Notes: generated by a model not told the origin, from the sequence alone. Numbered from the stretch's first letter, positions 52,331-62,832 are shown. The stretch: DNA of 64,000 nt from Gordonibacter urolithinfaciens (GCF_900199375.1 NZ_LT900217.1:558001-622000); one strand, 5' to 3'. Made by a program: numbers and translations.

Positions 52331-53641
52331 ATGAACCCGTTTGAGCAGAAGCCGAAGAAGTCGTTGATGGAGATGGTCCCCAACTGGAAGCAGCTCGCCG
52401 TCAAGCCCTACGACAAGCTCGAAGCCGACCCTTACACCAAGGCGCGCATCATCCTCATGAACGGCATCGAGGTTGAGGCGGCGATGTTCGGCCACAACTT
52501 CAACCGACACTGCGAGAACAACGACCTGCGCCGCGACCTGGCCCTGTGCCGTCGCATGGAGCAGGAGCAGCAGAAGCGCATCAACTGGATGAGCCCGAGC
52601 AACGAATCCACACTCGAGCTCACCATCGGTTACGAGCAGCTGGCGGTCGACCTCACGGCGTGGCTCGCCATGCACGAGCCCGACGAGTACGCCAAGTCCT
52701 GCATGGACTTCGCTCTGCTCGAGGACTTCGACCACCTGTACCGCTACGCCGACCAGCTCAAGTTCGACGAGGACATCCCCGCGCACAAGCTCGTGCGCGA
52801 CACCATCGAGATCACCCCGGGCCGCCCGACCATCGCGCACCATCGCCACCCGTTCGACTCCGTGCGCATGCCGCGCAACTCCAAGACCGGCGACATCCGC
52901 ACGACGCTCGGCGCGCTCATCCTCACCGCAGGCGAGCAGCAGACGATGAACTTCTACATGAACCTGGGCAACACCGTGCCCGAGGGACCTGGCCGCGACC
53001 TCTACCAGGAGATCGGCATGGTCGAGGAACAGCACGTGACGCACTACGGCTCGCTCATCGACCCGTCCATGAGCTGGCTCGAGATGCTGCTGTGGCACGA
53101 GTACCAGGAATGCTACCTGTACTACTCGTTCTACGAGACCGAGGTGGACGCCCGCGTCAAGAAGATGTGGGAGATGCACTTCGAGCAGGAGTGCATGCAT
53201 CTCTCCATGGCCTGCGATCTGCTGCAGAAGTACGAGGACACCGAGTGGCAGCAGATCATTCCCGCCGGCGAGTTCCCCGAGCTTCTGGACTTCCACCCCA
53301 CGAAGGACTACGTGCGCCAAGTCCTGGCCGAACAGGTCACCCTCACCGCGCAGGACGAGGAGTTCGTCGACATCGACGACGTGCCGAGCGACTTCCGCTT
53401 CTTCGAGTGGAACGACACGGTGAACGGCCGCGTCCAGGACGTGCCGAGTCATGAGGCCGTGCGCCAGCTCATCGAGCGCGACGGCGAGGACTACCGCTCC
53501 GAGGACGCCGAGAGCCCCATCCCGGAGCTCCGCAGCCGCAAGAAGGACGACACCAAGCTCGCCCGCGTGCAGGGCTACGGTAAGAAGGCTCACGAGGTCG
53601 AGAAGCAGACCAAGGAAGAGCGCGAGGCCGTGCTCGCGTAA
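52331..53641 (+). CDS. Large ferritin-like diiron domain protein
   Basis: A 436-residue cytoplasmic helical protein. Repeated E...H motifs look like diiron ligands: GIEVEAAMFGHNFNRH, MVEEQHVTHYG, WHEYQECYLYY and FEQECMHLSMA. The C-terminal 60 residues are charged. It has AAGGAGG before its ATG and a strong terminator after it, so it is transcribed alone. A role in oxidative-stress defence or iron handling is plausible from the fold, but the family is uncharacterised to my knowledge. Confidence 0.7.
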   Translation: MNPFEQKPKKSLMEMVPNWKQLAVKPYDKLEADPYTKARIILMNGIEVEAAMFGHNFNRHCENNDLRRDLALCRRMEQEQQKRINWMSPSNESTLELTIGYEQLAVDLTAWLAMHEPDEYAKSCMDFALLEDFDHLYRYADQLKFDEDIPAHKLVRDTIEITPGRPTIAHHRHPFDSVRMPRNSKTGDIRTTLGALILTAGEQQTMNFYMNLGNTVPEGPGRDLYQEIGMVEEQHVTHYGSLIDPSMSWLEMLLWHEYQECYLYYSFYETEVDARVKKMWEMHFEQECMHLSMACDLLQKYEDTEWQQIIPAGEFPELLDFHPTKDYVRQVLAEQVTLTAQDEEFVDIDDVPSDFRFFEWNDTVNGRVQDVPSHEAVRQLIERDGEDYRSEDAESPIPELRSRKKDDTKLARVQGYGKKAHEVEKQTKEEREAVLA

Positions 53642-53667
53642 GCGCACCACCCACCGTCAGCAAGCGA

Positions 53668-53695
53668 ACAGGGCGCCCACCGGGCGCCCTGTTTT
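53668..53695 (+). terminator. Rho-independent terminator of the ferritin-like gene
   Basis: ACAGGGCGCCC, loop ACC, GGGCGCCCTGT, then TTTTCT: an 11-bp perfect stem with a T run. Confidence 0.9.
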
Positions 53696-53697
53696 CT

Positions 53698-53774
53698 GTA
53701 GGACAAGGGTTCTTCCCTTGCCGTCGGGCCGGGCTCGCCCGCAGGTGGCGGCAAGGGAAGAGCCCGTGCCCTAC
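53698..53774. repeat. Long imperfect palindrome (REP/MITE-like)
   Basis: Two 26-base arms (53698-53723 and 53749-53774) are inverted copies with three mismatches, around a 25-base GC-rich loop. It directly follows a terminator and takes in the stop codon of the RHH gene. The ends are GTAGG/CCTAC. It is too long for an ordinary terminator and resembles a non-autonomous palindromic element. Confidence 0.6.
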
Positions 53775-53962
53775 GCCTCTTCCCGGCCTTCTCCCCCGTC
53801 TTCGCCGCCCGGCGGCCTCAGTCGCCCGGCATCCTTCAGCGCGCGGCGGAGGATGAACTCCACCTGGGCGTTGACGCTGCGCAGGTCGTCCGCAGCCCAG
53901 CGCTCGACAGCCTCCCAGAGAGCCGGGTCGACGCGCAGCGGGTATTGTTTGCGTTTCGCCAT
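53771..53962 (-). CDS. Arc-type ribbon-helix-helix protein
   Basis: A 63-residue protein. [20 protein letters not shown] is the beta strand and first helix of an Arc/MetJ fold, followed by [15 protein letters not shown] Pro/Gly/Glu tail follows. It lies 49 bases downstream of the SPFH gene and probably shares its transcript; such Arc-like partners are commonly found beside this kind of SPFH gene. It may repress the pair. Confidence 0.75.
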   Translation of the reverse strand: MAKRKQYPLRVDPALWEAVERWAADDLRSVNAQVEFILRRALKDAGRLRPPGGEDGGEGREEA

Positions 53963-54011
53963 ATCTCACACCGCGGGCGCCCCGGCAAACGCGCGGGGCG
54001 CCCGCCCTTCC

Positions 54012-55019
54012 CTACTGGTACAGCGTCCCCGTGTTCAGCACGGGCTGGGCGTCGGACTCGCCGCACAGCACCACCATGAGGTTCGACACCATAGCGGCCT
54101 TGCGCTCGTCGTCCAAGTCTACCACGTTCTTGCGCGACAGCTCGCCCAGCGCCATCTCCACCATGCCCACCGCGCCCTGCACGATCTTCTCACGCGCGGC
54201 TATCACGGCGTCCGCCTGCTGGCGGCGCAGCATCGCCTGGGCGATCTCCGGCGCATAGGCCAGGTGCGTGAGGCGCGCGTCGTCTATCACCACGCCGGCT
54301 TTCTCCAGGCGCACGGCCAGCTCCTCCTTGAGAGCGGCCGACACCTCCTCGATGTTGCTGCGCAGCGTTATCTCGCCCTCAGGCTCTCCGGGCATCTGGT
54401 CGTAGGCATAGGTGGTGGCCACGTGACGCAGCGCCGTCTCGCTCTGCGTGTGCACGTAGGAGTTGTAGTCGTCCACGTCGAACAGAGCCTTCGCCGTGTT
54501 CTCGACGCGCCAGACGATGACGTCGGCTATCTCGATGGGGTTGCCGCACTTGTCGTTCACCTTCAGGTGCTCTCCGTTGTACGTGCGGGCGCGCAGCGAG
54601 ACCTTCGTGGACAGCGGCGTGCTCTTTCCAGTGCGCGCATCGACGGTGCTGCCGGCCGAGCGCGAGTAGAACGGGTTCGCCCAGTGGAAGCCCTCGTCGC
54701 GCACCGTGCCCTTGTAGTCGCCGAACAGGATGAGCACGCGCGCCTGGTTCGGCTGGATGGTGAAGAAGCCCATGAGCATCAACAGGGGCCCCACGCAGAG
54801 CACGACGATGCCCACGACCAACAGCACCACGCCCATCGTGTGGGCCGGCGTGGCGAGGGGCATGTCTTCGGGCGGCAGCATGGTCGCCCCGGCCACGATG
54901 CAGGCGACGCACGCGGCTGCGAGAACGAACGTGAGCAGCAGCAGGGGCCAGCCGTTCCTTGCGTGGATGGTTTTCTCGACGGACGCGCCGCCGGTCGCAC
55001 GCGCGGTCTTATCGGACAT
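54012..55019 (-). CDS. SPFH/Band 7 membrane protein
   Basis: A 335-residue protein. Two membrane helices (about residues 23-45 and 60-85) are followed by the SPFH domain starting [21 protein letters not shown] and a coiled-coil-like helical region with [20 protein letters not shown]. The ATG at 55019 follows GAGAAAGGAACCGTC. Flotillin-like proteins of this type scaffold membrane complexes. The pairing with an Arc protein is conserved in other bacteria; no NfeD partner is seen. Confidence 0.85.
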   Translation of the reverse strand: MSDKTARATGGASVEKTIHARNGWPLLLLTFVLAAACVACIVAGATMLPPEDMPLATPAHTMGVVLLVVGIVVLCVGPLLMLMGFFTIQPNQARVLILFGDYKGTVRDEGFHWANPFYSRSAGSTVDARTGKSTPLSTKVSLRARTYNGEHLKVNDKCGNPIEIADVIVWRVENTAKALFDVDDYNSYVHTQSETALRHVATTYAYDQMPGEPEGEITLRSNIEEVSAALKEELAVRLEKAGVVIDDARLTHLAYAPEIAQAMLRRQQADAVIAAREKIVQGAVGMVEMALGELSRKNVVDLDDERKAAMVSNLMVVLCGESDAQPVLNTGTLYQ

Positions 55020-55193
55020 GACGGTTCCTTTCTCTCCCGAACAAGACGCCCTATGCGCCCGTCCGCACCCTCGCACCGCAAGGTGATACGAATATGATAT
55101 CACATTGAGATCGCGTTGACGAGAGCGTGCGAGAATGCCCGCGAGAAAGACCGGCGTCGAACTCCGCCGCACTTTCTCATTTTTTCATTTTAC

Positions 55194-55213
55194 GATGTTT
55201 CACGTGAAACATC
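55194..55213. other. Second parS site (ParB-binding)
   Basis: TGTTTCACGTGAAACA at 55196-55211, identical to the first core, within a 20-bp palindrome. It is 32.7 kb from the copy at 22478 and lies between the SPFH gene and the rplA terminator. Two exact sites in 64 kb support an origin-proximal location. Confidence 0.9.
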
Positions 55214-55230
55214 TGTTCGCGTATCAGGCC

Positions 55231-55257
55231 AAAAAGAAAGGAGCCCTTGCGGACTCC
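55231..55257 (-). terminator. Terminator of the secE-nusG-rplK-rplA unit
   Basis: On the minus strand, GGAGTCC, GCAA tetraloop, GGGCTCC, then TTTCTTTTT. It sits 34 bases after the rplA stop. Confidence 0.85.
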
Positions 55258-55290
55258 CTTCTCTTCAAGCGTTCGGCTTCGTGCGCTCGG

Positions 55291-56001
55291 CTACTCGCCA
55301 GCCTCCGTGTAGTTGCGGGTCACGCTGGAATCGACCGACACGCCCGGCGTCATCGTGGCGGACACGGTGACGGACTTCACGTACTTGCCCTTGGCCGCAG
55401 CCGGCTTCATGCGAATGATCTCGTCGTACACGGCACCGTAGTTCTCGGCGAGCTGCTCGGCCGTGAAGCTGACCTTGCCGATGATGACGTGCGCGATGCC
55501 GTAACGGTCGGCACGGTACTCCACGCGGCCGCCCTTGAGCTCGTTGATGGCCTTCGCCACGTCGTTGGTGACGGTACCGAGCTTCGGGTTCGGCATGAGG
55601 CCGCGGGGGCCGAGGATCTTACCGAGACGGCCGACCTTGCCCATCTGGTCGGGCGTGGCCACGGCGGCGTCGAAGTTGAACTCGCCGGCCTGGATCTGCT
55701 GCATAAGCTCGTCGGAGCCCACGATGTCGGCGCCGGCCTCCTCGGCAGCGCGGGCAGCCTCGCCCTCGGCGAACACGGCCACGCGGACCGTCTTGCCCGA
55801 GCCGTTCGGCAGGCTCACGGTGCCGCGGAGCTGCTGGTCGGCCTGGCGGGTATCGATGCCCAGGCGGAAGTCGACCGTCACCGTCTCGTCGAACTTGGCG
55901 GTGGAGACTTCCTTCACCAGGTTCATAGCCGCCAGCGGCGCGTAGGCCTCCTCGCCGATCTTCTCGATCGCAGCACGGTAGTTCTTGGACAGTTTCGTCA
56001 T
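55291..56001 (-). CDS. rplA: 50S ribosomal protein L1
   Basis: A 236-residue ribosomal protein at the base of the L1 stalk, also usually an autoregulator of the L11-L1 operon. [20 protein letters not shown] and [15 protein letters not shown] are signatures. The ATG at 56001 follows the GGAACC region upstream; the longer frame is rejected. It lies 114 bases downstream of rplK. Confidence 0.96.
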   Translation of the reverse strand: MTKLSKNYRAAIEKIGEEAYAPLAAMNLVKEVSTAKFDETVTVDFRLGIDTRQADQQLRGTVSLPNGSGKTVRVAVFAEGEAARAAEEAGADIVGSDELMQQIQAGEFNFDAAVATPDQMGKVGRLGKILGPRGLMPNPKLGTVTNDVAKAINELKGGRVEYRADRYGIAHVIIGKVSFTAEQLAENYGAVYDEIIRMKPAAAKGKYVKSVTVSATMTPGVSVDSSVTRNYTEAGE

Positions 56002-56115
56002 GTTGGTTCCTTTCGTGGTTCGTAGCGGGCACATGGCGCGCCCTTCCACTGCCTTTTATCGCTCAAACGCCCGCCCGGTCGGACGGCCGTGTTTGCGCTT
56101 TGGTTCGCCGAAGGA

Positions 56116-56622
56116 CTAGTCCTCGTCCTCAAGCGTCTTGCCCTGCAGCATGGCGGCAACCTTCTTGGAAGGCACGTACTTGATCTTCATCTCGCGGCCC
56201 TCGATGCGCACGCCCATGGAACGAGCCGTGCCGGCGATGATCTCCATAGCGGCCTCGATCGTGTTGGCGTTGAGGTCCGGCAGCTTGATCTCGGCGATCT
56301 CGCGGAGCTGGTCCTCGGTGAGGGTGCCCACGGACTGCATGTGCGGGATGCCCGCGCCGCTCTTGATGCCCAGCTTCTCCTTGATGAGGATGGCCGCCGG
56401 CGGAGTCTTGCACACGAACGTGAACGACTTGTCCTCGTACACCGTGATCTCGACCGGAATGATGGTGCCGGACTGGTCCTGCGTCTGGGCGTTGAACGCC
56501 TGGCAGAACTGCATGATGTTGACGCCCTGGGCGCCCAGCGCCGGGCCGACCGGAGGAGCCGGGTTCGCGGCACCCGCGGGGATCTGCAGCTTGATAAAGC
56601 CGGTTTGCTTCTTTTCAGCCAT
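56116..56622 (-). CDS. rplK: 50S ribosomal protein L11, with C-terminal extension
   Basis: A 168-residue protein; most L11 proteins have about 141. The N-terminal [20 protein letters not shown] and the domain with [12 protein letters not shown] are normal. The extra residues at the end (about 25, [20 protein letters not shown] and an acidic end) are unusual but keep the same codon use. L11 forms the GTPase-associated centre with 23S rRNA. Confidence 0.95.
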   Translation of the reverse strand: MAEKKQTGFIKLQIPAGAANPAPPVGPALGAQGVNIMQFCQAFNAQTQDQSGTIIPVEITVYEDKSFTFVCKTPPAAILIKEKLGIKSGAGIPHMQSVGTLTEDQLREIAEIKLPDLNANTIEAAMEIIAGTARSMGVRIEGREMKIKYVPSKKVAAMLQGKTLEDED

Positions 56623-56736
56623 GATAACTACCCTTTCAGCTGATCATAACGTTTCGAAAATCAATCTATCAACACAGCGGCATATGTCGAATGAGAAGCC
56701 CCGGTCCACGCGGGCACGCGACGCCGCCGATGTTCG

Positions 56737-57279
56737 CTAAATCTTGGCGATCTGGTCGAACGAGAGCTCCACGGGAGTCTCGCGCCCGAAGATCGACACG
56801 AGCACCTTCACCTTGCCGGCATCGGGGGACACCTCCGAGACCACGCCGTCGAACTCCGCCAACGGTCCGGAAACCACTTTGACGGACTGCCCCACCTCGA
56901 TGGAGGAGGACGTCTTCTTCGGCGTGCCGGGACGGTTTTTGTCCGAGCGCATGCCCATGATCTTGTTGTACTCGTCGCGGGTCAGCGGAGCCGGGTTGCC
57001 CTGGCTGCCCACGAAACCCGTGACGCCCGGCGTGTTGCGCACGGCCGCCCAGCTGCGGTCGTCAAGCTCCATGCGGACGAGCACATAGCCCGGGAACACC
57101 TTCTTCTCGCTCTCGACGCGGCGCCCGCCCTCTTTGATTTCCGTCACCATCTCGGTGGGGATCTCGATGGCGAACACGTTGTTCTCGAGGCCCATGGTCT
57201 CGATACGCGTCTCGAGGTTCTTCTTCACCTTGTTCTCATAGCCCGAGTAGGTGTGCAGGACGTACCATTTCTTCGACAT
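56737..57279 (-). CDS. nusG: Transcription elongation/termination factor NusG
   Basis: A 180-residue protein: an NGN domain beginning [20 protein letters not shown], with [13 protein letters not shown] and [10 protein letters not shown], then a KOW domain ([19 protein letters not shown]). It binds RNA polymerase and couples it to Rho or ribosomes. It starts four bases after the secE stop. Confidence 0.95.
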   Translation of the reverse strand: MSKKWYVLHTYSGYENKVKKNLETRIETMGLENNVFAIEIPTEMVTEIKEGGRRVESEKKVFPGYVLVRMELDDRSWAAVRNTPGVTGFVGSQGNPAPLTRDEYNKIMGMRSDKNRPGTPKKTSSSIEVGQSVKVVSGPLAEFDGVVSEVSPDAGKVKVLVSIFGRETPVELSFDQIAKI

Positions 57280-57283
57280 GTCC

Positions 57284-57721
57284 TTAAGCCCCCAAACTCG
57301 AGATGCCCACGAGAACCGGTGTGATGATGACGTTGTCGAGAAGAGCCACGTACACGCCGAAGAACAGCAGCGCGGCCACGACGACGACGCTCCAGCGGAG
57401 CACGTCCTTCTTCGTGGGCCACGTCACGCGCTTCATCTCGGCACGCACGTCCTTGAGGAAGCCGAAACGACGCTTCTTGGGCTTGCTCTCGACCTTCTTC
57501 TCGGCTTTCTTCTCTATCTTGCCCTTGTCCTGCTTGTTGGCGGCAGGGGTCTCGGCCTTGTCGGCTTTCTTGAAAAACCGCTTCTTGGGTTCCGCGGCGG
57601 CATCGGCCTCGGCGATATCCTTCGCCTCGACTGCGGCGCTCTCGGCCTCGAGGGCCTGCGCCTTTCGTGCGGCGCGTGCGGCCGAGGCCTTTGCGCGCTG
57701 TGTTTTCGATTTCTTCGCCAT
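57284..57721 (-). CDS. secE: Preprotein translocase subunit SecE with long N-terminal extension
   Basis: A 145-residue protein. The last 60 residues are Sec[21 protein letters not shown] followed by one membrane helix. The first 85 residues are a Lys/Ala/Glu-rich extension, longer than in the usual bacterial single-helix SecE (about 60-65 residues). SecE clamps SecY. It is followed directly by nusG. Confidence 0.93.
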   Translation of the reverse strand: MAKKSKTQRAKASAARAARKAQALEAESAAVEAKDIAEADAAAEPKKRFFKKADKAETPAANKQDKGKIEKKAEKKVESKPKKRRFGFLKDVRAEMKRVTWPTKKDVLRWSVVVVAALLFFGVYVALLDNVIITPVLVGISSLGA

Positions 57722-57844
57722 CTGGTTCCTTCGCCCGAGAAAACCGGGAAAATCGTTATCCGTCTAAACGCCAAACAAGCAGCCTGATTCCAAGCTGCTC
57801 GAACAAGCAACCTGAATGCAAGCTGCTCAAGATTAACAAGCTGG

Positions 57845-57918
57845 CAGGCCAGGAGGGACTCGAACCCCCAACATGCGGTTTTGGAGACCGCCGCTCTACC
57901 AATTGGAGCTACTGGCCT
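57845..57918 (-). tRNA. tRNA-Trp (CCA anticodon)
   Basis: AGGCCAG/CTGGCCT acceptor stem, GTTCGAGTC T-loop, anticodon CCA in CTCCAAA, and CCA encoded at 57842-57844. It lies between rpmG and secE, as in many bacteria. Confidence 0.95.
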
Positions 57919-57942
57919 ATTGCTTGTCCTACCCTGATAACG

Positions 57943-58092
57943 CTATCGAGTCTCTTTGTGCGTCGTGTGATGACCGCACCACTTGCAGTACTTCTTCAAC
58001 TCGATGCGATCAGGATTGTTCTGCTTGTTCTTCTTGGTCGTGTAATTGCGGCGCTTGCAATCAGTGCAGGCCAAAGTGACCAACGTGCGCAT
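57943..58092 (-). CDS. rpmG: 50S ribosomal protein L33
   Basis: A 49-residue protein, [19 protein letters not shown] through KETR. Two Cys pairs, CTDC and CKWC, give the zinc-binding (C+) form. The ATG at 58092 follows GAGGAGAATTC. It lies between tuf and tRNA-Trp. Confidence 0.93.
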   Translation of the reverse strand: MRTLVTLACTDCKRRNYTTKKNKQNNPDRIELKKYCKWCGHHTTHKETR

Positions 58093-58160
58093 GAATTCTC
58101 CTCTTATCGCTTACGTGTCGAGCTTGATAACGTAATCGGCATACACATGAATTCTCAAGG

Positions 58161-58186
58161 GCGGGGCCCGCCGGAGCGGACCCCGC
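58161..58186 (-). terminator. GC-rich hairpin after tuf
   Basis: GCGGGGTCCGC, TCC loop, with GGCGGGCCCCGC lies 19 bases after the tuf stop. The T tract is weak, so it may attenuate rather than stop transcription into rpmG. Confidence 0.55.
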
Positions 58187-58204
58187 GTTACTGGTGAAGC
58201 GGTG

Positions 58205-59407
<1,203 letters not shown>

Positions 59408-59497
59408 GTTTCATCCTCCTTATCAAGGTTTCGCTTGCGCGAAAGTCAAAACAAAATAATGACGCGCCCGGAAACGGACGCGGAATAATCAAAATGG

Positions 59498-59571
59498 TAG
59501 CGGTGACTGGATTTGAACCAGTGACGCCACGGGTATGAACCGTGTGCTCTAACCAACTGAGCTACACCGCC
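59498..59571 (-). tRNA. tRNA-Met (CAT anticodon)
   Basis: GGCGGTG and CACCGCT acceptor strands (first pair G-U), anticodon CAT in TTCATAC, T-loop GGTTCAAATCC, and CCA encoded at 59495-59497. The first pair is not the mismatch of an initiator, so it is an elongator type. Confidence 0.93.
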
Positions 59572-59585
59572 ATGTTAGAAAATGG

Positions 59586-59658
<73 letters not shown>

Positions 59659-59668
59659 GATTAGATGG

Positions 59669-59750
59669 TGGGCGCGCTAGGATTCGAACCTAGGTAAGCA
59701 TAGCTAACGGGTTTACAGCCCGTCCCCTTTAACCACTCGGGCACACGCCC
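59669..59750 (-). tRNA. tRNA-Tyr (GTA anticodon)
   Basis: GGGCGTG and CGCGCCC acceptor strands, anticodon GTA in CTGTAAA, a long variable arm (class II), T-loop GGTTCGAATCC, and CCA encoded at 59666-59668. Confidence 0.95.
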
Positions 59751-59827
59751 CTGTTTCGCTCAATTCATGTGTATTTATCAAGCTGCCTGCCGCGTGTTTC
59801 GGTAGTTCCGAACGCGCGAGCAGATGA

Positions 59828-59856
59828 ATAATACGCTAGGATCACCAGCGTGTCAA
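59828..59856 (-). promoter_or_regulatory. Promoter of the tRNA-tuf-secE-nusG region
   Basis: On the minus strand, consensus -35 TTGACA (59851-59856), a 17-base spacer and -10 TATTAT (59828-59833). It is the strongest-looking promoter in the window and suits stable RNA and EF-Tu expression. Confidence 0.85.
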
Positions 59857-59859
59857 CTA

Positions 59860-60344
59860 CCTACACGCCCCCGGGCGTGTCTCCACGATTCCTCCTTTTT
59901 CGTGGGGAAACGCTTGCGGTCCCCCTCCTCCCCCGCCCTATGCGGCGTAAAAAAATTTCCCGAGGCGGGAGCGTCATCGTTTTGCCGAAGGCCCATCTAT
60001 ATTTATAGAGTAAGGCCTCTGCATCCATTTTGCGCGGTATGATGCGGAGAACGACGGAAGAAGGGCCGTACTGCCGGACATGAGGCCGCGCCAGTCATTT
60101 GGTGCGGATGCATCCTCGCATAGGGCGCGCAACGTCCTGGCGACTGCCGCGGGTTCGCCCTTGCTGGTTGGGCAACCGGTTCCCTACTATATATAGGTCA
60201 TGCTTCCCTATACGTTGTGGTCATCTATTTCCCCTGTTCCACGGCTTGTTTGCCTTCGTTTGACGTCCTCGGAACGGTTGCGCGTCCTCGGCTTGGAAAA
60301 CCCCCATCGTTGATCTGGGTTTATGAAACGCGTTCACAACAATT
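59860..60344. other. Intergenic region between divergent units
   Basis: No convincing gene. It includes a small inverted CACGCCC/GGGCGTG and A/T-rich patches at about 59997-60016 and 60185-60200 that could hold further promoters. Confidence 0.4.
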
Positions 60345-60345
60345 T

Positions 60346-60373
60346 TTGTCCATCTGCGCAAACGTGTTATGAT
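60346..60373 (+). promoter_or_regulatory. Extended -10 promoter of the NlpC/P60 gene
   Basis: TGTTATGAT gives an extended -10 with TATGAT at 60368-60373; a weak -35 TTGTCC lies 16 bases upstream. The mRNA leader would be about 45 bases. Confidence 0.55.
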
Positions 60374-60425
60374 GCGCACTGCTTTTGCCCACACATACTA
60401 CGTGCTCAATTCAGGAGGTCTTCGA

Positions 60426-61565
60426 ATGAGAGAGCATACAAACGGACTCAGCAGGCGAGCGTTCATTGGCGGTGCCGTCATGCTCGGTGCCGCATCGATC
60501 GTAGCTCCGACGACCGCATTCGCGGCGACGGCTGCGGAGAAGCAAGCCGAGGCGGACGCCGTCCGCAACCAGCTCGTCGGCCTTCAGGCGGATCTCGAAG
60601 CCGCCGCCGACAGTTACAAGCAGGCGCTCGACGCGCAAGAGGTTGCTCAGGCTGCCATGGAAGCCGAGCAGGTCAAAATCGATGAAGCCAACGGAAAGAT
60701 CGCCGATCTTCAGGACAAGCTGGGAACGCGTGCGCGCAGCATGTACCGCTCCGGTTCGTCGAACTTCCTCGATTTTGTCATGGGCGCGACCTCGTTCGAG
60801 GAGTTCACGCAGAACTGGGACCTGCTGAACAAGATGAACGAGAACGACGGCCAGATGGTCGACGAGACGAAGACCCTGCGCGAGGAGCTGCAGGCGTCGA
60901 AGGACGAGTACGCCCGCCAAGAGAAGATCGCCGCCGACAAGGCCGCCGAGGCGAAGGTCATCCAAACCGAGGCCGAGGCGAAGGTCGCCCAGGCCACCGA
61001 GCTGGTGAACTCCCTGGACGCCGAGGCGCAGGCGCTGCTCGCCGAAGAGCAGGCAGCCGCCGCGCGTGCCGCAGCCGAGCAGGCCGCGGCCGAAGAGGCC
61101 GCCCGCCAGGCGCAGAACAACAACAATGGCTACAATGCGCCGAGCAGCAACAGCAACAATACGTACGTGCCCCCCGTCTACAACAACGGCGGCGGCGGTG
61201 GCGGTGGCGGCTCCGTGGGCAACTACGGCTCCGTCGTGGACTACGCCATGAGCCGCATCGGCTGCCCGTACGTATGGGCCGCCGAAGGCCCGAACGCGTT
61301 CGACTGTTCCGGGCTCGTGCGCTGGGCGTACCTGCAGGTGGGCGTCTCGCTCCCCCATTACACCGAGTCGCTGTACGCCTGCGCGAAGAACCGCGTGCCC
61401 ATTTCCGAGGCGCGCCCGGGCGACGTGCTGTACCGCCCCGGCCACGTGGGCATCGCGGTGAGCTACGGCGGGTCGCATTATGTGCACGCCCCCACCTTCA
61501 ACGCGTACGTGCGCGACACGGACCCGCTGTCGTGGGCCGACTTCACCTGCGCGCTGCAGTTCTAG
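60426..61565 (+). CDS. Tat-exported NlpC/P60 peptidoglycan endopeptidase
   Basis: A 379-residue protein. A twin-arginine signal (LSRRAFIGG, hydrophobic core to about residue 34) precedes a coiled-coil domain of about 180 residues, then an Asn/Gly-rich linker and an NlpC/P60 domain. Cys of NAFDCSGLVRWAY is the nucleophile, with His in RPGHVGIAVSY and YVHAPT. The layout is that of PcsB/RipA-type wall hydrolases whose coiled coil restrains activity. Export by Tat rather than Sec is unusual for this class. AGGAGG precedes the ATG. Confidence 0.88.
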   Translation: MREHTNGLSRRAFIGGAVMLGAASIVAPTTAFAATAAEKQAEADAVRNQLVGLQADLEAAADSYKQALDAQEVAQAAMEAEQVKIDEANGKIADLQDKLGTRARSMYRSGSSNFLDFVMGATSFEEFTQNWDLLNKMNENDGQMVDETKTLREELQASKDEYARQEKIAADKAAEAKVIQTEAEAKVAQATELVNSLDAEAQALLAEEQAAAARAAAEQAAAEEAARQAQNNNNGYNAPSSNSNNTYVPPVYNNGGGGGGGGSVGNYGSVVDYAMSRIGCPYVWAAEGPNAFDCSGLVRWAYLQVGVSLPHYTESLYACAKNRVPISEARPGDVLYRPGHVGIAVSYGGSHYVHAPTFNAYVRDTDPLSWADFTCALQF

Positions 61566-61594
61566 GCCGCACCGTTTCAACCTGGTTTCGCAAG

Positions 61595-61617
61595 GAGGGC
61601 CTCGGGCCCTCCTTTTG
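61595..61617 (+). terminator. Rho-independent terminator of the NlpC/P60 gene
   Basis: GGAGGGCC, loop TCG, GGCCCTCC, TTTT. A TATAAT at 61619-61624 directly after it may be the -10 box of the next gene. Confidence 0.85.
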
Positions 61618-61659
61618 TATAATAGGGGCACTTCACTCCCCGCGAAAGGAGCATGCGGC

Positions 61660-62172
61660 ATGAACATCTCCGTGAGCCTGGAAAACGGCCTCCTCCCCGA
61701 CCGGTACGGCAAGCACGCGCCGGCCGACGCGATGCTGGACGGGCACCCGTGCGTATCGTTCCCCCTGTCGATAGACGACGTGCCCGAGGGCACGCGATCC
61801 CTGGCGCTCACGTTCCTGGACTGGGACGCCATCCCCGTGGGCGGCTTCTGCTGGATACATTGGATAGCCTGCAACTTCCCCGCCGAAACGCGCCTCATAC
61901 CCGAGAACGCGAGCGCCTCGGGTGCCGTGCCGTGCGTGCAGGGATCGAACAGCGACTGGTCGCCGCTGGCAGGTTCGCATACCGACCCGCGCATCATCCA
62001 CCGCTACGCCGGGCCGTACCCGCCTGACAAGACGCACGATTACACGCTGACCGTGTATGCGCTCGACTGCGAGCTGGACCTGGCCGAGGGATACTACCTA
62101 AACGAGTTCCGCCGCGCCATCCGCGGCCACGTGCTGGCCGAGACCTCGCTCGAGCTGCCGAGCCGCGCCTAG
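61660..62172 (+). CDS. YbhB/YbcL family PEBP-like protein
   Basis: A 170-residue protein of the phosphatidylethanolamine-binding fold. SLALTFLDWDAIPVGGFCWI and HRYAGPYPPDKTHDYTLTVY match the ligand-pocket segments (D-x-D...G.....H; GPxPP...H.Y). It has no signal peptide. GAAAGGAG precedes the ATG. The role of the family in bacteria is not clear. Confidence 0.85.
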   Translation: MNISVSLENGLLPDRYGKHAPADAMLDGHPCVSFPLSIDDVPEGTRSLALTFLDWDAIPVGGFCWIHWIACNFPAETRLIPENASASGAVPCVQGSNSDWSPLAGSHTDPRIIHRYAGPYPPDKTHDYTLTVYALDCELDLAEGYYLNEFRRAIRGHVLAETSLELPSRA

Positions 62173-62186
62173 CGGGACGCGCCGCC

Positions 62187-62696
62187 ATGGAGCCGACGCA
62201 TATCGAGCACCCGTTGGAACCGATCTTCGATGCCCGGTCGCGCGTGCTCGTGCTGGGCACGATGCCGTCGCCGAAGTCGCGCGAGGCGGGCTTCTACTAC
62301 GCGCATCCGCAGAACCGCTTCTGGAAGGTGATGGCCGCGCTGTTCGAAGAGCCGGAGCCCCTCGGCAACGAGGCACGCGCGGCGTTCATGTTGGAGCGGC
62401 GCGTCGCGCTGTGGGACGTGCTGGCCTCGTGCACCATCGAGGGCGCCTCCGATGCCTCCATTTCCAATGCCCGCCCGAACGACCTCTCGCGCATCGGCTT
62501 GGCCGCGCCGCTCGAAGCCGTGTTCACCACGGGCTCGAAGGCGACGGGGCTCTACCGGCGCTTCTGTGCAGGCATGCTTCCGGGCGTGCCGCACGTGGGC
62601 TTGCCCTCCACGAGCCCCGCGAACGCCCGCATGCGCCTGGCCGACCTCGTGGAGGCGTACCGGCCGCTCCGGGACGCGCTGCGCCGAAGCGCCTGA
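62187..62696 (+). CDS. DNA-deoxyinosine/uracil glycosylase family protein
   Basis: A 169-residue protein of the uracil-DNA glycosylase superfamily. VLVLGTMPSPKSREAGFYYA and HPQNRFWKV are the active-site segments of the MUG/deoxyinosine-glycosylase-like group, and LPSTSPANA is the C-terminal DNA-binding loop. It should remove deaminated bases in base excision repair. It lies 14 bases after the PEBP gene, so the two are probably cotranscribed. Confidence 0.85.
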   Translation: MEPTHIEHPLEPIFDARSRVLVLGTMPSPKSREAGFYYAHPQNRFWKVMAALFEEPEPLGNEARAAFMLERRVALWDVLASCTIEGASDASISNARPNDLSRIGLAAPLEAVFTTGSKATGLYRRFCAGMLPGVPHVGLPSTSPANARMRLADLVEAYRPLRDALRRSA

Positions 62697-62832
62697 GCCC
62701 CGGCGCGTTGGCCTGCGCAACCGCGGGTCGGCGGACGTTCCGACAGTCGTACCACCGCCTCCCGCGCCCAGTCGCGCGGGAGGCGGCCGATGCGGGACGG
62801 CGGCAGACAGGCGTGGTCGCCTGCGAACGCAG

